Source: Ornithinimicrobium ciconiae (lineage in GTDB: Bacteria; Actinomycetota; Actinomycetes; Actinomycetales; Dermatophilaceae). Taken from it: a stretch of DNA of 64,000 bases. The DNA lies in contig NZ_CP041616.1 in NCBI RefSeq assembly GCF_007197575.1, forward strand, positions 2,108,001 through 2,172,000, written 5' to 3'. The position numbers and the translations under genes are program-made. Positions 1-7,301 of the stretch are shown here, piece by piece (position 1 is the stretch's first letter; every line of letters starts with the position of its first letter). The notes under the pieces were generated by a model. That model searched no databases and was not told where the DNA came from. It saw only the letters and a list, made by a program, of their open reading frames with translations.

Positions 1-106
1 CCCCGGCCGCTGTCCGCGATCGAGGACCGGGAGGCACCTGATCACCGCCAGTGACGCATGTGACGCATGGGTCTCAGGACCGCGCGCCTCCAGCGGAGGT
101 CTGGAT

Positions 107-136
107 TTGGTTTCGCGGCCTTCCGTCAGATAATGT
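107..136 (+). promoter_or_regulatory. Promoter of the tRNA operon
   Basis: TTGGTT at 107-112 and GATAAT at 129-134 are 16 bp apart, about 38 bp upstream of tRNA-Gly. An alternative -10 reading is TAATGT at 131-136. No other promoter is needed for the three closely spaced tRNA genes. Inferred from sequence match and position only. Confidence 0.55.
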
Positions 137-171
137 TCCGTGACGCCTGAGGGGAACACCCGAGGGAAGAT

Positions 172-244
172 GCGGACGTAGCTCAGTTGGTAGAGCGCAA
201 CCTTGCCAAGGTTGAGGTCGCCGGTTCGAACCCGGTCGTCCGCT
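172..244 (+). tRNA. tRNA-Gly (GCC)
   Basis: The acceptor arm GCGGACG pairs with CGTCCGC at 237-243. A T-loop GTTCGAA and an anticodon loop with GCC flanked by TT and AA are present. It is 73 nt long and has no encoded CCA. It is the first gene of a three-tRNA operon. Confidence 0.96.
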
Positions 245-272
245 CGGAGGCACAACCACCAGATGCCTCTAC

Positions 273-343
273 GGTGGCGTGGCCGAGAGGCGAGGCAACG
301 GCCTGCAAAGCCGTGTACACGGGTTCAAATCCCGTCGCCACCT
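273..343 (+). tRNA. tRNA-Cys (GCA)
   Basis: The acceptor arm GGTGGCG pairs with CGCCACC at 336-342. The anticodon GCA lies in the loop CTGCAAA and the T-loop is GTTCAAA. It is 71 nt long with no encoded CCA, and lies 28 bp after tRNA-Gly. Confidence 0.96.
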
Positions 344-366
344 CGCAAGCAGCACCATCAGATTTA

Positions 367-441
367 GGGCGATTGGCGCAGTGGTAGCGCGCTTCCTTGA
401 CACGGAAGAGGTCACTGGTTCAAACCCAGTATCGCCCACCA
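367..441 (+). tRNA. tRNA-Val (GAC), integration target
   Basis: The acceptor arm GGGCGAT pairs with ATCGCCC at 431-437. The anticodon GAC sits in the loop TTGACAC. A CCA is encoded at 439-441, unlike in the other two tRNAs. The last 22 bases through 439 are repeated at 31073-31094, so the 3' end of this gene is the attachment site of the 30.7-kb element. At the right-hand copy the bases after the core read CTTCC instead of CCA, so the encoded CCA appears to have been supplied by the element on integration. Confidence 0.96.
418..439 (+). repeat. attL core (22-bp direct repeat)
   Basis: This 22-base stretch, starting GTTCAAACCC and ending ATCGCCCAC, covers the T-loop and 3' acceptor strand of tRNA-Val and is identical to 31073-31094. 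Using a tRNA 3' end as the crossover site is typical for tyrosine integrases. Confidence 0.93.
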
Positions 442-447
442 TATAAC

Positions 448-510
448 CGCAGGTCAGAGGCCCTTTCGAGGGCCTCGACTTGTCTCCGAGGAACACACGA
501 GGAACAACGG
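448..510 (+). promoter_or_regulatory. Left-end recombinase arm-site candidates
   Basis: Two kinds of repeat are shared with the right end. The 13-mer CGCAGGTCAGAGG at 448-460 recurs inverted at 31003-31015. A 24-base stretch at 487-510 (containing two CGAGGAA units) recurs in the same orientation at 30931-30954 with 22 of 24 identical bases. Their symmetrical position about the crossover core fits arm-type binding sites for Int or Xis. This role is inferred. Confidence 0.55.
457..476 (+). terminator. Terminator after tRNA-Val supplied by the element
   Basis: GAGGCCCT and AGGGCCTC form a perfect 8-bp stem closed by a TTCG tetraloop, followed by a short T-containing stretch. It lies just inside the element and would replace the tRNA operon terminator that integration moved 30.7 kb away. 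Confidence 0.6.
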
Positions 511-539
511 GCGGGTCCTTCTGGGCACCTCCGGGCCGC

Positions 540-749
540 TCACCCAGCCCTCCGGCACCCGCCGACTGGTCGGGCGTCGATGAATCTCTCGATCGAGTCG
601 AGCTTGATCCGCAACGTCTTGCGCCCGAGCCGTACGGCGTCGAGGTGCCCGTCGGCGATGTAGCGGCGCACGGTCTTCGTCGAGACCGCAAGGATGTCGG
701 CCGCCTCGGTCAGCGACACGAGTTTGCGGGTGGTGATGGTGGCAGCCAT
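540..749 (-). CDS. xis: Excisionase / MerR-type small HTH protein
   Basis: This 69-aa protein has the excisionase/helix-turn-helix 17 pattern: an N-terminal SLTEAADILAVSTKTVRRYI helix-turn-helix followed by a wing ending RLGRKTLRIKLDSIERFI. Small proteins of this kind bend attachment-site DNA and bias a tyrosine integrase toward excision. The start at 749 is chosen because AGGAG lies 6 bases upstream on the minus strand; a longer reading to 788 has no such site and no family similarity. It lies next to attL while the integrase lies next to attR, so both would flank the joined attP in the circular form. It could also regulate int transcription. Confidence 0.85.
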   Translation of the reverse strand: MAATITTRKLVSLTEAADILAVSTKTVRRYIADGHLDAVRLGRKTLRIKLDSIERFIDARPVGGCRRAG

Positions 750-1223
750 GGTCTTCTCCTGGGTCGGTGGCGGCCCGTGTGGGCGCACTCATCCCCCAAG
801 GCCGCGGAGTAACCATGAGTGGCCACCGGCGTCTCCCGCGGTACCACTTCTCTGGGGGAGCGGCCATCCTGAAGGGCGGCACGGACAACCCGCGAGGCGG
901 AGGGTGTCCCGGGCATTCGCTTCCGCGTTGCTCATGGGAAGAGGCGACGGCGGTGGCCTGGCGACGCCTCCGGGCGAACGGGCCAGCGGCATCCCCTCGA
1001 CAGCCGCGCGATGCGGCAAACGCGTGCGTCACTGGCGGCGAAATGACGCACCGCGACGGGGTAAGCCAAGGCGCGCCGCGCGGCAGATCCGTGCGGGGTG
1101 ACGCCGGACTCGCTCGCACGGGAGTGTCGTATCGACCCCCGGCTTTCGCAGGGCCGGTAGGGGCGGACATCAGGTCGGCCCGCTGAATGGGATGGGGCTT
1201 TTGCAACAGGTGAGGGTGATTGC
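750..1223. other. Non-coding stretch with an inverted repeat
   Basis: I see no convincing gene here; the open frames have no recognisable product. GTGCGTCA at 1024-1031 and TGACGCAC at 1044-1051 form a perfect 8-bp inverted repeat with a 12-base loop. The xis promoter should lie in its left part. Confidence 0.4.
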
Positions 1224-1343
1224 TCACGCAGCCTGATCGGCTGCTGTGGTCATGATGGTCTCGTATTCGACGGGAATGAATCGACCGAGGGCGTCCTGGC
1301 GTCGGCGGCGGTGGTAGGTGCGCTCGATCAGGTGACGATCGCG
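1224..1343 (-). pseudogene. IS3-family transposase, 3' remnant
   Basis: The minus strand reads as the C-terminal tail of an IS3-type OrfB: an RTYHRRRRQDALG stretch followed by a tail ending TTAADQAA and a TGA stop at 1224-1226. The same pattern (YNRRRRHSALG ... STAVDQAA) ends the complete IS3 transposase at 3769-4830, but the residues differ enough to be another element. No start, DDE residues or left end remain. It abuts the stop codon of the DUF4238 gene. Confidence 0.8.
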
Positions 1344-1353
1344 ATGCGGAGGT

Positions 1354-2463
1354 CTAGGCGTCCCAGTTGGCTGGCGGCTCGTACCCGTCGATAGGCCAGG
1401 TGTAATCAGCGATCAGTGACCCGTCATTCCGTCCGTTTCGGTCAGCAATTTGTTGTAGAACATCGTTCAGTGCTCGATCCCGGTTGCCGTCAAGCTTGAA
1501 TCCACTGCTGACGTTCAACCGTTCGCGTGGCGGGCGAGGCACGACCGTTCCCTCCGCAATCGGGTCGTCGTCGGGGTGAAAATAGACGAACCGCTCCGCG
1601 GCGCCGATCGCAGACTCATTGTGCGCAGCAGCGAATGCCTTCGTTGCCTGCAGGTCCATGTCCTCCTCAGGACCGCCGGGGCCCGCCAGCGCAAGCCACA
1701 GCAGAGTGTGCCGATCCAGTGGCACCGTGATCGCCCGAGCGCCACCAAGGCCGCCCCCTGCCCATAGCTCTACGGAGTCCCGGACTAGGCCCACAGGAAC
1801 GTCAGAAACCGCCAACGCACATTGCCTGAAGCGCATCCGGCCCCAGGTGCGCCCGAGGATCTGCTCTGCTGCCTGAGGAAAGGTCTGCAGAAGCAGTTTC
1901 ATATGGTCCTCGCCGCGGACCTTGATCGTCGGCCCTTCCTCCTTCATGATGTCGTCCCATACGCGCTCGGCCCGTCCCGGCGGGACGGGGCGCCCGAGGT
2001 GCTTGCTCATGACGTGCTTCAGGTATGCTAGGCCTCCCATGCCGACCTGAGCCCGGACAGTGAAAGACGCGATCGCGGCTTGCAGCTGCCGGTTATCCGG
2101 ACCGCGCAGGTACTGCAAAGCGATCCAGGACGCCAGCAGTTGCCGGTCGTCGTCGTTCAAACGGAAGCGCGGTGACTCGATCGCACGCCGAAGTGCCGGT
2201 GCGATGTCGTTCTCAACGTTGCTGAGCGAGCGCTCCCATGCGTCTGACCTAGTGCCATCAGGCAAGACGATCGTGTAGAAGTTCCTGGCCACGGCCGCAT
2301 CCGCGATGCTGACGTCGGTTCGAGAGCCCGTGTTCACGTCGTACTGAACGAGCAGGAGCGGATCCTGACCGCTTCGGCGTAGGCTGTCGCCCCTGTAGGG
2401 GCCAGCGAACCCTCGTAAGTGCAGCCGGGGAACTGTGTGATGCCGTTCGCGTCTCCTGCTCAT
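1354..2463 (-). CDS. DUF4238 domain protein
   Basis: This 369-aa protein starts with the signature of the DUF4238 family, RHHTVPRLHLRGF at residues 7-19; family members share an N-terminal H-x-V-P motif, and their biochemical activity is not established. Most of the rest is predicted soluble, with no signal peptide or membrane segment. Its ATG overlaps the stop of the upstream gene by 4 bases (ATGA at 2460-2463), so the two are translationally coupled. DUF4238 proteins often occur in variable islands, which fits the position on an element. I infer a possible defence or toxin-related role but see no catalytic motif that proves it. Confidence 0.75.
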   Translation of the reverse strand: MSRRRERHHTVPRLHLRGFAGPYRGDSLRRSGQDPLLLVQYDVNTGSRTDVSIADAAVARNFYTIVLPDGTRSDAWERSLSNVENDIAPALRRAIESPRFRLNDDDRQLLASWIALQYLRGPDNRQLQAAIASFTVRAQVGMGGLAYLKHVMSKHLGRPVPPGRAERVWDDIMKEEGPTIKVRGEDHMKLLLQTFPQAAEQILGRTWGRMRFRQCALAVSDVPVGLVRDSVELWAGGGLGGARAITVPLDRHTLLWLALAGPGGPEEDMDLQATKAFAAAHNESAIGAAERFVYFHPDDDPIAEGTVVPRPPRERLNVSSGFKLDGNRDRALNDVLQQIADRNGRNDGSLIADYTWPIDGYEPPANWDA

Positions 2464-2951
2464 TGCGTCAGCCTCTTGACCAGGGGGCTCCGCTCGACAC
2501 CCAGCGCTACCGCGGCAGCGCTGACCAGCTCAGCAACGGCGACCAGCGTCGGCTGGATCGTGACCTCGTACCTCGTCGGGATCTCCTCGCCGCGTCGACG
2601 GCAGAGAATAAGGATGGTTTCGGGTGAGTTCCACATCGGCATCCAGCCGAACGGGCCGTCCTCCTCGCCCAACGGCTTCTGTAGCCTCCCTTCACCGACC
2701 GCGTATGCGTCGAAGTGAGTCAGCATGTCGCGAACATCGCTTAGGGCGCTCGCCTTCTTGTTGAACGCTTGGACAGCCTTGGTGCCCTTACCGAGCACCT
2801 TGGTCGCTCCAGCTGCCGAGTTCTGCAGGGCGATGACGCACATCATCCCGTCGACTTCGCCGTCAACGCCCTTCTCCGTCGCGGCAGCCGCGTGCGCGTC
2901 CGCCGCCGATAGGAAGGCGTGCGAGTACCCCAACAGAATCTGTTTGCTCAT
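2460..2951 (-). CDS. Small protein with an RX4H (HEPN-like) motif, coupled to DUF4238
   Basis: This 163-aa protein is not recognised by name. Residues 71-90 read SDVRDMLTHFDAYAVGEGRL, in which R74 and H79 form an R-x4-H pattern like that of HEPN-type ribonucleases and antitoxin partners. Its helical, alanine-rich N-terminal half is compatible with a HEPN-like bundle, but this is only motif-level evidence. I prefer the ATG at 2951; a longer frame to 3029 adds a region with no obvious homology. It is the first gene of a two-gene operon with the DUF4238 protein (ATGA overlap), so the two products probably act together. Confidence 0.65.
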   Translation of the reverse strand: MSKQILLGYSHAFLSAADAHAAAATEKGVDGEVDGMMCVIALQNSAAGATKVLGKGTKAVQAFNKKASALSDVRDMLTHFDAYAVGEGRLQKPLGEEDGPFGWMPMWNSPETILILCRRRGEEIPTRYEVTIQPTLVAVAELVSAAAVALGVERSPLVKRLTQ

Positions 2952-3237
2952 CCGCCAAGCCTGACAGGCAGTCGGGCCTCGCACCAAGGGGGTCAGATAC
3001 TTCACCCTGGTGCTCTGGTCGACGGACACACGTACAGGCCTCGACCAGGTCTACCGGGCGCATCGCTGCTGACAGGACCGGTAGGCGCCTTAAGATTGAG
3101 CGACGCCGAACGCAGGGGCCAGGCTTCGCGCGGCACGGCCGGACGCTACGCGACGACAGCGGCAGGATCGTCCACTTGTTCACACTCGACGGGCTGGGAC
3201 TGATACCATCATGGGGTTCGCAGCCTGAAAGCTGGGG

Positions 3238-3516
3238 GTGGACCCACTTCAAAACTGGGGCGTCCTAGAGGTCATGGTGGTGCTGCTGTTGCTTGGCGTC
3301 GTTCGCCTGATTAGTGACTGGTCTTGGACCAAGAATGAATCTGACAACGACAACGAGGACGGGAGGTCCATTATGGGCGCACACATGCTGAGGAAGTTGT
3401 ACAACAAGGTGTCCGCCTGGCGGTCACAGTGGTCAGGACGCAAGTTTTGGCAGTACGTGATGGAATCCGTGTGGGCGTACGGCGCTGGTGTATTGGCAGC
3501 ACGCCCCCTACCTTGA
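3238..3516 (+). CDS. Small membrane protein, two possible starts
   Basis: The frame gives 92 aa from GTG 3238, with a hydrophobic segment near residues 12-28 (VMVVLLLLGVVRLI) followed by an acidic stretch. A much stronger ribosome-binding site (GGGAGG, 3361-3366) lies 6 bases before an in-frame ATG at 3373, giving a 47-aa product rich in Trp and basic residues. Either start or both may be used. A 14-bp-stem terminator directly downstream and TTGTTC/TGATAC-like promoter elements upstream suggest an independent transcription unit divergent from the DUF4238 operon. Function unknown; a membrane-active peptide is one possibility. Confidence 0.5.
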   Translation: MDPLQNWGVLEVMVVLLLLGVVRLISDWSWTKNESDNDNEDGRSIMGAHMLRKLYNKVSAWRSQWSGRKFWQYVMESVWAYGAGVLAARPLP

Positions 3517-3526
3517 GGTTGCGAGC

Positions 3527-3558
3527 AGAGGGGCCCCGACAAGCGTCGGGGCCCCTCT
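3527..3558 (+). terminator. Strong intrinsic terminator
   Basis: AGAGGGGCCCCGAC and GTCGGGGCCCCTCT form a perfect 14-bp stem around an AAGC loop, 10 bases after the stop at 3516. There is no long T tract, as is common in high-GC genomes. Confidence 0.8.
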
Positions 3559-3768
3559 CACCTTCGAGAACGGGATGCCTGCCAGAGGTTCAACACGCCC
3601 TCCCGGCCCTTCAGGTCGACCGTGACACGGGCGTGCGAGGTTGGCCTTCCACAAGCTGCGCGCGCCTCGTGCGCGTCAGTCTGGGCTGAGCCCGCGGTAT
3701 GAGCACCTCAACACGCGGCAGGCTTGGCAACCGGCCCGCTGGGGTTGACCCCGTTTCGTGGACATCGG

Positions 3769-4830
3769 TTAAGCGGCTTGATCGACCGCTGTGCTGAGTC
3801 GGTGCTCGAAGGCTACCGGGCTGATCTGGCCGAGGGCGCTGTGGCGTCGGCGGCGGTTGTAGACGGTCTCGATCCAGGTGCTGACGGCGGTGATCGCCTC
3901 AGCGTGGGTGGCGAAGTCATGCCTGTCGTAGAACTCGGTCTTCAGCGTCGACCAGAAGCTCTCGATCTGGGCGTTGTCCCAGCACACCCCGGTCCTTCCC
4001 ACGGACAGGCGCACGCTCAGGTCCACAGCGGCCTCGGCGAGCTGAGCCGAGGTGTACTGACAGCCCCGATCCGCATGGAAGATCGTGCCGGTGGTGTCCC
4101 CGTCCCGGAACGTCACCGCGCGGCGTAGCGCGGTCTCCACGACGTCGGTGTGCAGGCTGTCAGCAAAGGCGTACCCGAGCACCCGGCGGGAGCACCCGTC
4201 CCGGACCGCGCACAGGTAGAGCCAGCCTTCTCCGGTGGCCAGGTAGGTGATGTCGGAGGTCCACACGGCATTCAACTCACCGCGGTCGAACCGGCGCTCG
4301 ACCAGGTCCGGGATCGAGTGCGTGGCGGCATCCGGCAGGGTCGTCACCGGACGCCAAGGCCGCGGGCTGATCCCACGGATCTCGTTGGCGCGCATGAGCT
4401 TAGCGACCGTCTTGCGGGAGATGACCTCACCAGCCTCGCGCAAGTCGGCCAGGATCCGTGGAGCACCGTTGACCCCGTCGGACGCGTCGTGGGCAACCTT
4501 GATCTTGACCGTCAGGTCGGCCCGCCGCGCGGCGCGTGGCTCCGGCTCGGCACCTTGCCGGGCGGCCCAGGCGTAGTAGCCCGAGCGCGACACCTCCAGC
4601 AGGTCGACCATCCTCGTCACGTCGTAGGTGGCCTTCTCCGCCTCGATCACCTCGAACGCCCGCTCGGGCTCGAGTTCTCCGTGGCGAAGAAGGCCGCCGC
4701 TTTTTTCAGGAACTCCCGGTCCATCCGCAGCTCGGCCACCTCGCGGCGCAACCGCTCCAACTCGGCCCGCTCGTTGATATCGATCGCGTCGGGCGGGTCG
4801 TCCATCCGGGACCGCTCGATCGCCACCCAC
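3769..4830 (-). CDS. IS3 transposase OrfB (DDE integrase core)
   Basis: The real OrfB region starts after the frameshift site, near 4706; the first 40 or so residues of the 353-aa frame are out-of-frame shadow of orfA. The rve-type core shows all three catalytic acidic residues: VWTSDITYLAT, FHADRGCQYTS and NAQIESFWSTLK. The C-terminus is YNRRRRHSALG followed by a tail ending VDQAA. It catalyses strand transfer as an OrfAB fusion made by programmed -1 frameshifting. No disabling mutation is visible, so the element may be active. Confidence 0.92.
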   Translation of the reverse strand: MGGDRAVPDGRPARRDRYQRAGRVGAVAPRGGRAADGPGVPEKSGGLLRHGELEPERAFEVIEAEKATYDVTRMVDLLEVSRSGYYAWAARQGAEPEPRAARRADLTVKIKVAHDASDGVNGAPRILADLREAGEVISRKTVAKLMRANEIRGISPRPWRPVTTLPDAATHSIPDLVERRFDRGELNAVWTSDITYLATGEGWLYLCAVRDGCSRRVLGYAFADSLHTDVVETALRRAVTFRDGDTTGTIFHADRGCQYTSAQLAEAAVDLSVRLSVGRTGVCWDNAQIESFWSTLKTEFYDRHDFATHAEAITAVSTWIETVYNRRRRHSALGQISPVAFEHRLSTAVDQAA

Positions 4831-4958
4831 CGTCCCAGCAACTGCTGCCCGACACCGATCTCACCAGCGACCTCGACGATCGTGCGTCCGGTGTCGATCA
4901 CCAGGTGAGCGGCATCCTGCCGGTACTTCGGGGTGTAACTCTTCCTCTTGGCACCCAT
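4647..4958 (-). CDS. IS3 transposase OrfA
   Basis: This 103-aa protein has the IS3 OrfA layout: a basic N-terminus (KRKSYTPKYRQDAAHLVI), a helix-turn-helix ending in GVGQQLLGRWV, and a leucine-zipper-like segment rich in E, R and L (NERAELERLRREVAELRMDR). It binds the terminal inverted repeats. An A6G run at 4700-4706 near its end allows a -1 shift into the orfB frame, producing the OrfAB fusion that is the active transposase in this family. Confidence 0.92.
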   Translation of the reverse strand: MGAKRKSYTPKYRQDAAHLVIDTGRTIVEVAGEIGVGQQLLGRWVAIERSRMDDPPDAIDINERAELERLRREVAELRMDREFLKKAAAFFATENSSPSGRSR

Positions 4959-5097
4959 GAGGGCATCCTCTCCTGCCAGGCCAAAACCTGGCGGTCAGGA
5001 TGTCCACCCAACGGGGTCAACCTCACCGCGCATGTGCGGATGAGTGCTGTACGCCCGTCGGAACGGGGAGTAACCCAGGGCTAGGACTCCTCCGCAA

Positions 5098-5103
5098 TAG
5101 AGT
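5098..5103 (+). promoter_or_regulatory. -10 element giving a leaderless DUF4062 transcript
   Basis: TAGAGT ends 6 bases before the ATG at 5110 and there is no ribosome-binding site between them. This spacing would start the transcript at the start codon, a common actinobacterial arrangement. Confidence 0.5.
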
Positions 5104-5109
5104 ACGTAC

Positions 5110-6714
5110 ATGCCGATCCAGGTTTCATGCCGCCAGATCTTCCTCGCCTCGCCGGGCGGCCTCGGCCCGGAGCGGAGCCGTTGCCGAGATGTGTTCCGCC
5201 AGCACAACGAGTCGCGGGCTGTCGCTGAACGCCTGTTCTTCTACGTTCATGCGTGGGAGGACGTGCCGGGGGGCGTGGGACGGCCGCAGGACCTCATCAA
5301 CCCCAACCTCGATGAGTGCGACTACCTCTTGATGCTGCTGTACGACAAGTGGGGCTCACCTCCTAACAATGACGACACATTCTCATCCGGAACTGAGGAA
5401 GAGTTTTTCCGCGCGCTCAACCTACTCGCAGACGGCGACCGCCCGATGCGCGACGTCTTGGTGCTTTTCAAGACAGTCGATCCTGAGCGGATTCCCGATG
5501 CCGGGCCCCAACTCAAGGCTGTCCTCGACTTCCGAGCCCGCCTTGAGGCGTCGAAGAGTCTGATGTACGAAACTTTCGACTCGGATGAAAGCCTACGCAG
5601 AATCGTAGAGCGCAAGATGCGCGCGTGGCTCGATGACGATGGAGCCAAGGTTCCTCGCAAAGTCGAGATTCCTCAGGCGAGTGTTGATACGGCGGGAGCC
5701 AGGACACGTGAACACGCGGACCTGCTCGAGTCGGCGAGAACGCTTGCAGCAGACGGCCTGCGTGTACAAGCCGAAGCGGCGTTTGCCGGCGCAACTGAGA
5801 CCGGGGAGCCTGAGAGTTTGCTTGAGTTCGGTCAGTTCATGCGTCGTACCGGTCGACTCGAACAAGCCATGGCCCTTAACCGCCGGGTAGTCCAAGATCC
5901 TCAACTTCTGGTAAATCGAGGGTCAAGGGCAGTAGGCCTGCGTGTCCGTGCCATGTCTAATATCGGCGTGATCCAGCGCCAACTCGGTAAGCTGTCGGAA
6001 TCGGTCGCCACCTTGCAGGAGGCGGTTGATACCGCAGAGCAGTCACGCGATCCGGTCCCCTCGGAGAAGTGCTACGCCCTCGACAACTACGGAATTTCGC
6101 TGATGCGTGCTGGTGCTTCAGACGGTGCTCTCGAGCAGTTCGAGCAGGTCGCGAGGATTCGCGCCGAGTTCGGAAGTGTTGACGATAGAGCGCAGTCGGA
6201 GATCAACATTGGCAGGTATCATCTGGGCCGAGGAGAATTCGAGGAGGCGCTCGCACGCTTCTGCGGAGCCCTTCGACTCTTAAGTCCAGCTGACGGAGAC
6301 CCGCACCTTCCCGCCAACGCGTATGCAGGCCAGGCGGAGGCCCTGATCCGACTCGCCCGAGACGAGGAGGCTGACGGCGCCCTAGAGGCGGCGCGGCAGG
6401 CGAACGAACGCCTGCATAATAAGAAGGGCATGAGTATCGTGCACGGGCTCTGGGCGCGGTCTCTACTCCAGCGGGAGCGACCAGAGGACGCGCGTCCTCA
6501 CATCGATGCCGCGGCGACCCTTGTCGACGAGACTGGCGACGCCGTGGGACGGGTGGTGGTCACTTGGCTAGAGGCAGAGAGCGCTCGCCAACAAGGTGAC
6601 TTGCCGTCCGCGCGTGTTCTGGCGAACGATGTTGCATCCCTTCTTGAGGAAGTAGCGGAACCTTGGCTCCAGCGTGACCTAGACGACCTCTTGGGGGCCC
6701 TTCAGCCCGTCTGA
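5110..6714 (+). CDS. DUF4062 - TPR repeat protein
   Basis: The 534-aa protein begins with a DUF4062-like domain (about residues 8-85: IFLASPGGLGPERSRC, later DECDYLLMLLYDKWGSPP), a family related in layout to TIR/SEFIR-type signalling domains found at the N-terminus of STAND-like proteins. Residues from about 200 to the end are helical repeats of TPR type (for example RAMSNIGVIQRQLGKLSESV and ALDNYGISLMRAGASDGALE). No NTPase domain lies between them, unlike many larger DUF4062 proteins. DUF4062 plus TPR suggests a sensor-effector protein, and the position in a cargo island suggests defence; this is inference. Start ATG 5110 fits the leaderless -10 box. Confidence 0.75.
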   Translation: MPIQVSCRQIFLASPGGLGPERSRCRDVFRQHNESRAVAERLFFYVHAWEDVPGGVGRPQDLINPNLDECDYLLMLLYDKWGSPPNNDDTFSSGTEEEFFRALNLLADGDRPMRDVLVLFKTVDPERIPDAGPQLKAVLDFRARLEASKSLMYETFDSDESLRRIVERKMRAWLDDDGAKVPRKVEIPQASVDTAGARTREHADLLESARTLAADGLRVQAEAAFAGATETGEPESLLEFGQFMRRTGRLEQAMALNRRVVQDPQLLVNRGSRAVGLRVRAMSNIGVIQRQLGKLSESVATLQEAVDTAEQSRDPVPSEKCYALDNYGISLMRAGASDGALEQFEQVARIRAEFGSVDDRAQSEINIGRYHLGRGEFEEALARFCGALRLLSPADGDPHLPANAYAGQAEALIRLARDEEADGALEAARQANERLHNKKGMSIVHGLWARSLLQRERPEDARPHIDAAATLVDETGDAVGRVVVTWLEAESARQQGDLPSARVLANDVASLLEEVAEPWLQRDLDDLLGALQPV

Positions 6715-7301
6715 ATCCAATCTCTGCTGGGCCATTGGAAGCATGTGAGCCGTCCGTCCGGCAGCGTGCCACACCCCGTATCAATGAGGGCAAAGTCCTT
6801 GGCGATGTATGGCCGGTTGCCAAGGATCGGGCGGTGGCCGAACACGCCGAACTGCCCGATCTTAAGCGGTGGCGCGTCGGCTTGGTCATGGAAGGCAACA
6901 CATTCGTCGGTGACGAACGAGCTTTCAAGGCACCGCAGAAACTTGACGTGAGGGGGCGGGACTCGCTCGCGCAGGTCGAGCCGAGTTCCGTTGGCGCCGA
7001 AGTAGGGATAGCTGCTCAGGGTTGCGGCGCCCCCCATCCGAAGGAACGCATCTTCACGGCCGTGGTCGAGCGCGCCCAGAAACGCTAGGTCGTGATGACC
7101 GGCCAGGAAGTGAATTCGACCTGCGAGCCTGGTCTCCGCCTGGAGGAGGAAATCGAGAACCTCCCGGGATTGCTCGCCTCGATTCACGTAGTCACCAAGC
7201 AGAACAATGGACTCCGCGACGTGCTGGGCGTGCTCGACCGCCGCGATCAGCGGACGCAAGGCGCCGTGAACATCCCCGATGAACGCGTACCGGTCCATCA
7301 T
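6702..7301 (-). CDS. PPP-family metallophosphoesterase with an altered metal site
   Basis: This 199-aa protein has the calcineurin-like PPP motifs in order: GDVHG (9-13), GDYVNRG (36-42), GHHD (68-71) and a late FGH. The usual third motif is GNHD/E and the usual second is GDxVDRG, so the metal-binding Asn is His here and the second-motif Asp is Asn. His can bind metal, so activity is still possible, perhaps with a different substrate. Related small PPP enzymes include protein phosphatases and ApaH-type dinucleotide hydrolases. Its ATG overlaps the stop of the upstream nucleotidyltransferase by 4 bases (ATGA), so the pair is translationally coupled. It converges with the DUF4062 gene, overlapping by 13 bases. 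Confidence 0.85.
   Translation of the reverse strand: MMDRYAFIGDVHGALRPLIAAVEHAQHVAESIVLLGDYVNRGEQSREVLDFLLQAETRLAGRIHFLAGHHDLAFLGALDHGREDAFLRMGGAATLSSYPYFGANGTRLDLRERVPPPHVKFLRCLESSFVTDECVAFHDQADAPPLKIGQFGVFGHRPILGNRPYIAKDFALIDTGCGTLPDGRLTCFQWPSRDWIQTG

Larger units (their letters stand above)
3746..5019 (-). mobile_element. IS3-family insertion sequence, apparently complete
   Basis: The ends TGACCCCGTTTCGTGGACA (3746-3764) and TGTCCACCCAACGGGGTCA (5001-5019) are imperfect inverted repeats (17 of 19). The outer GGT and ACC may extend each end to 3743 and 5022. The element is about 1.27 kb and carries overlapping orfA and orfB in the usual IS3 arrangement. No clear 3-4-bp target duplication is visible at either pair of boundaries. 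It sits between the small membrane-protein unit and the DUF4062 gene. Confidence 0.9.

Noticed and set aside
454..1227. Long minus-strand frame over xis
   Set aside because: It is out of frame with the supported excisionase, rich in Pro/Arg and without a recognisable product.
3743..5022. Target-site duplication of the IS3 element
   Set aside because: Neither boundary choice (3746/5019 or 3743/5022) gives matching 3-5-bp flanks, so I report no duplication.
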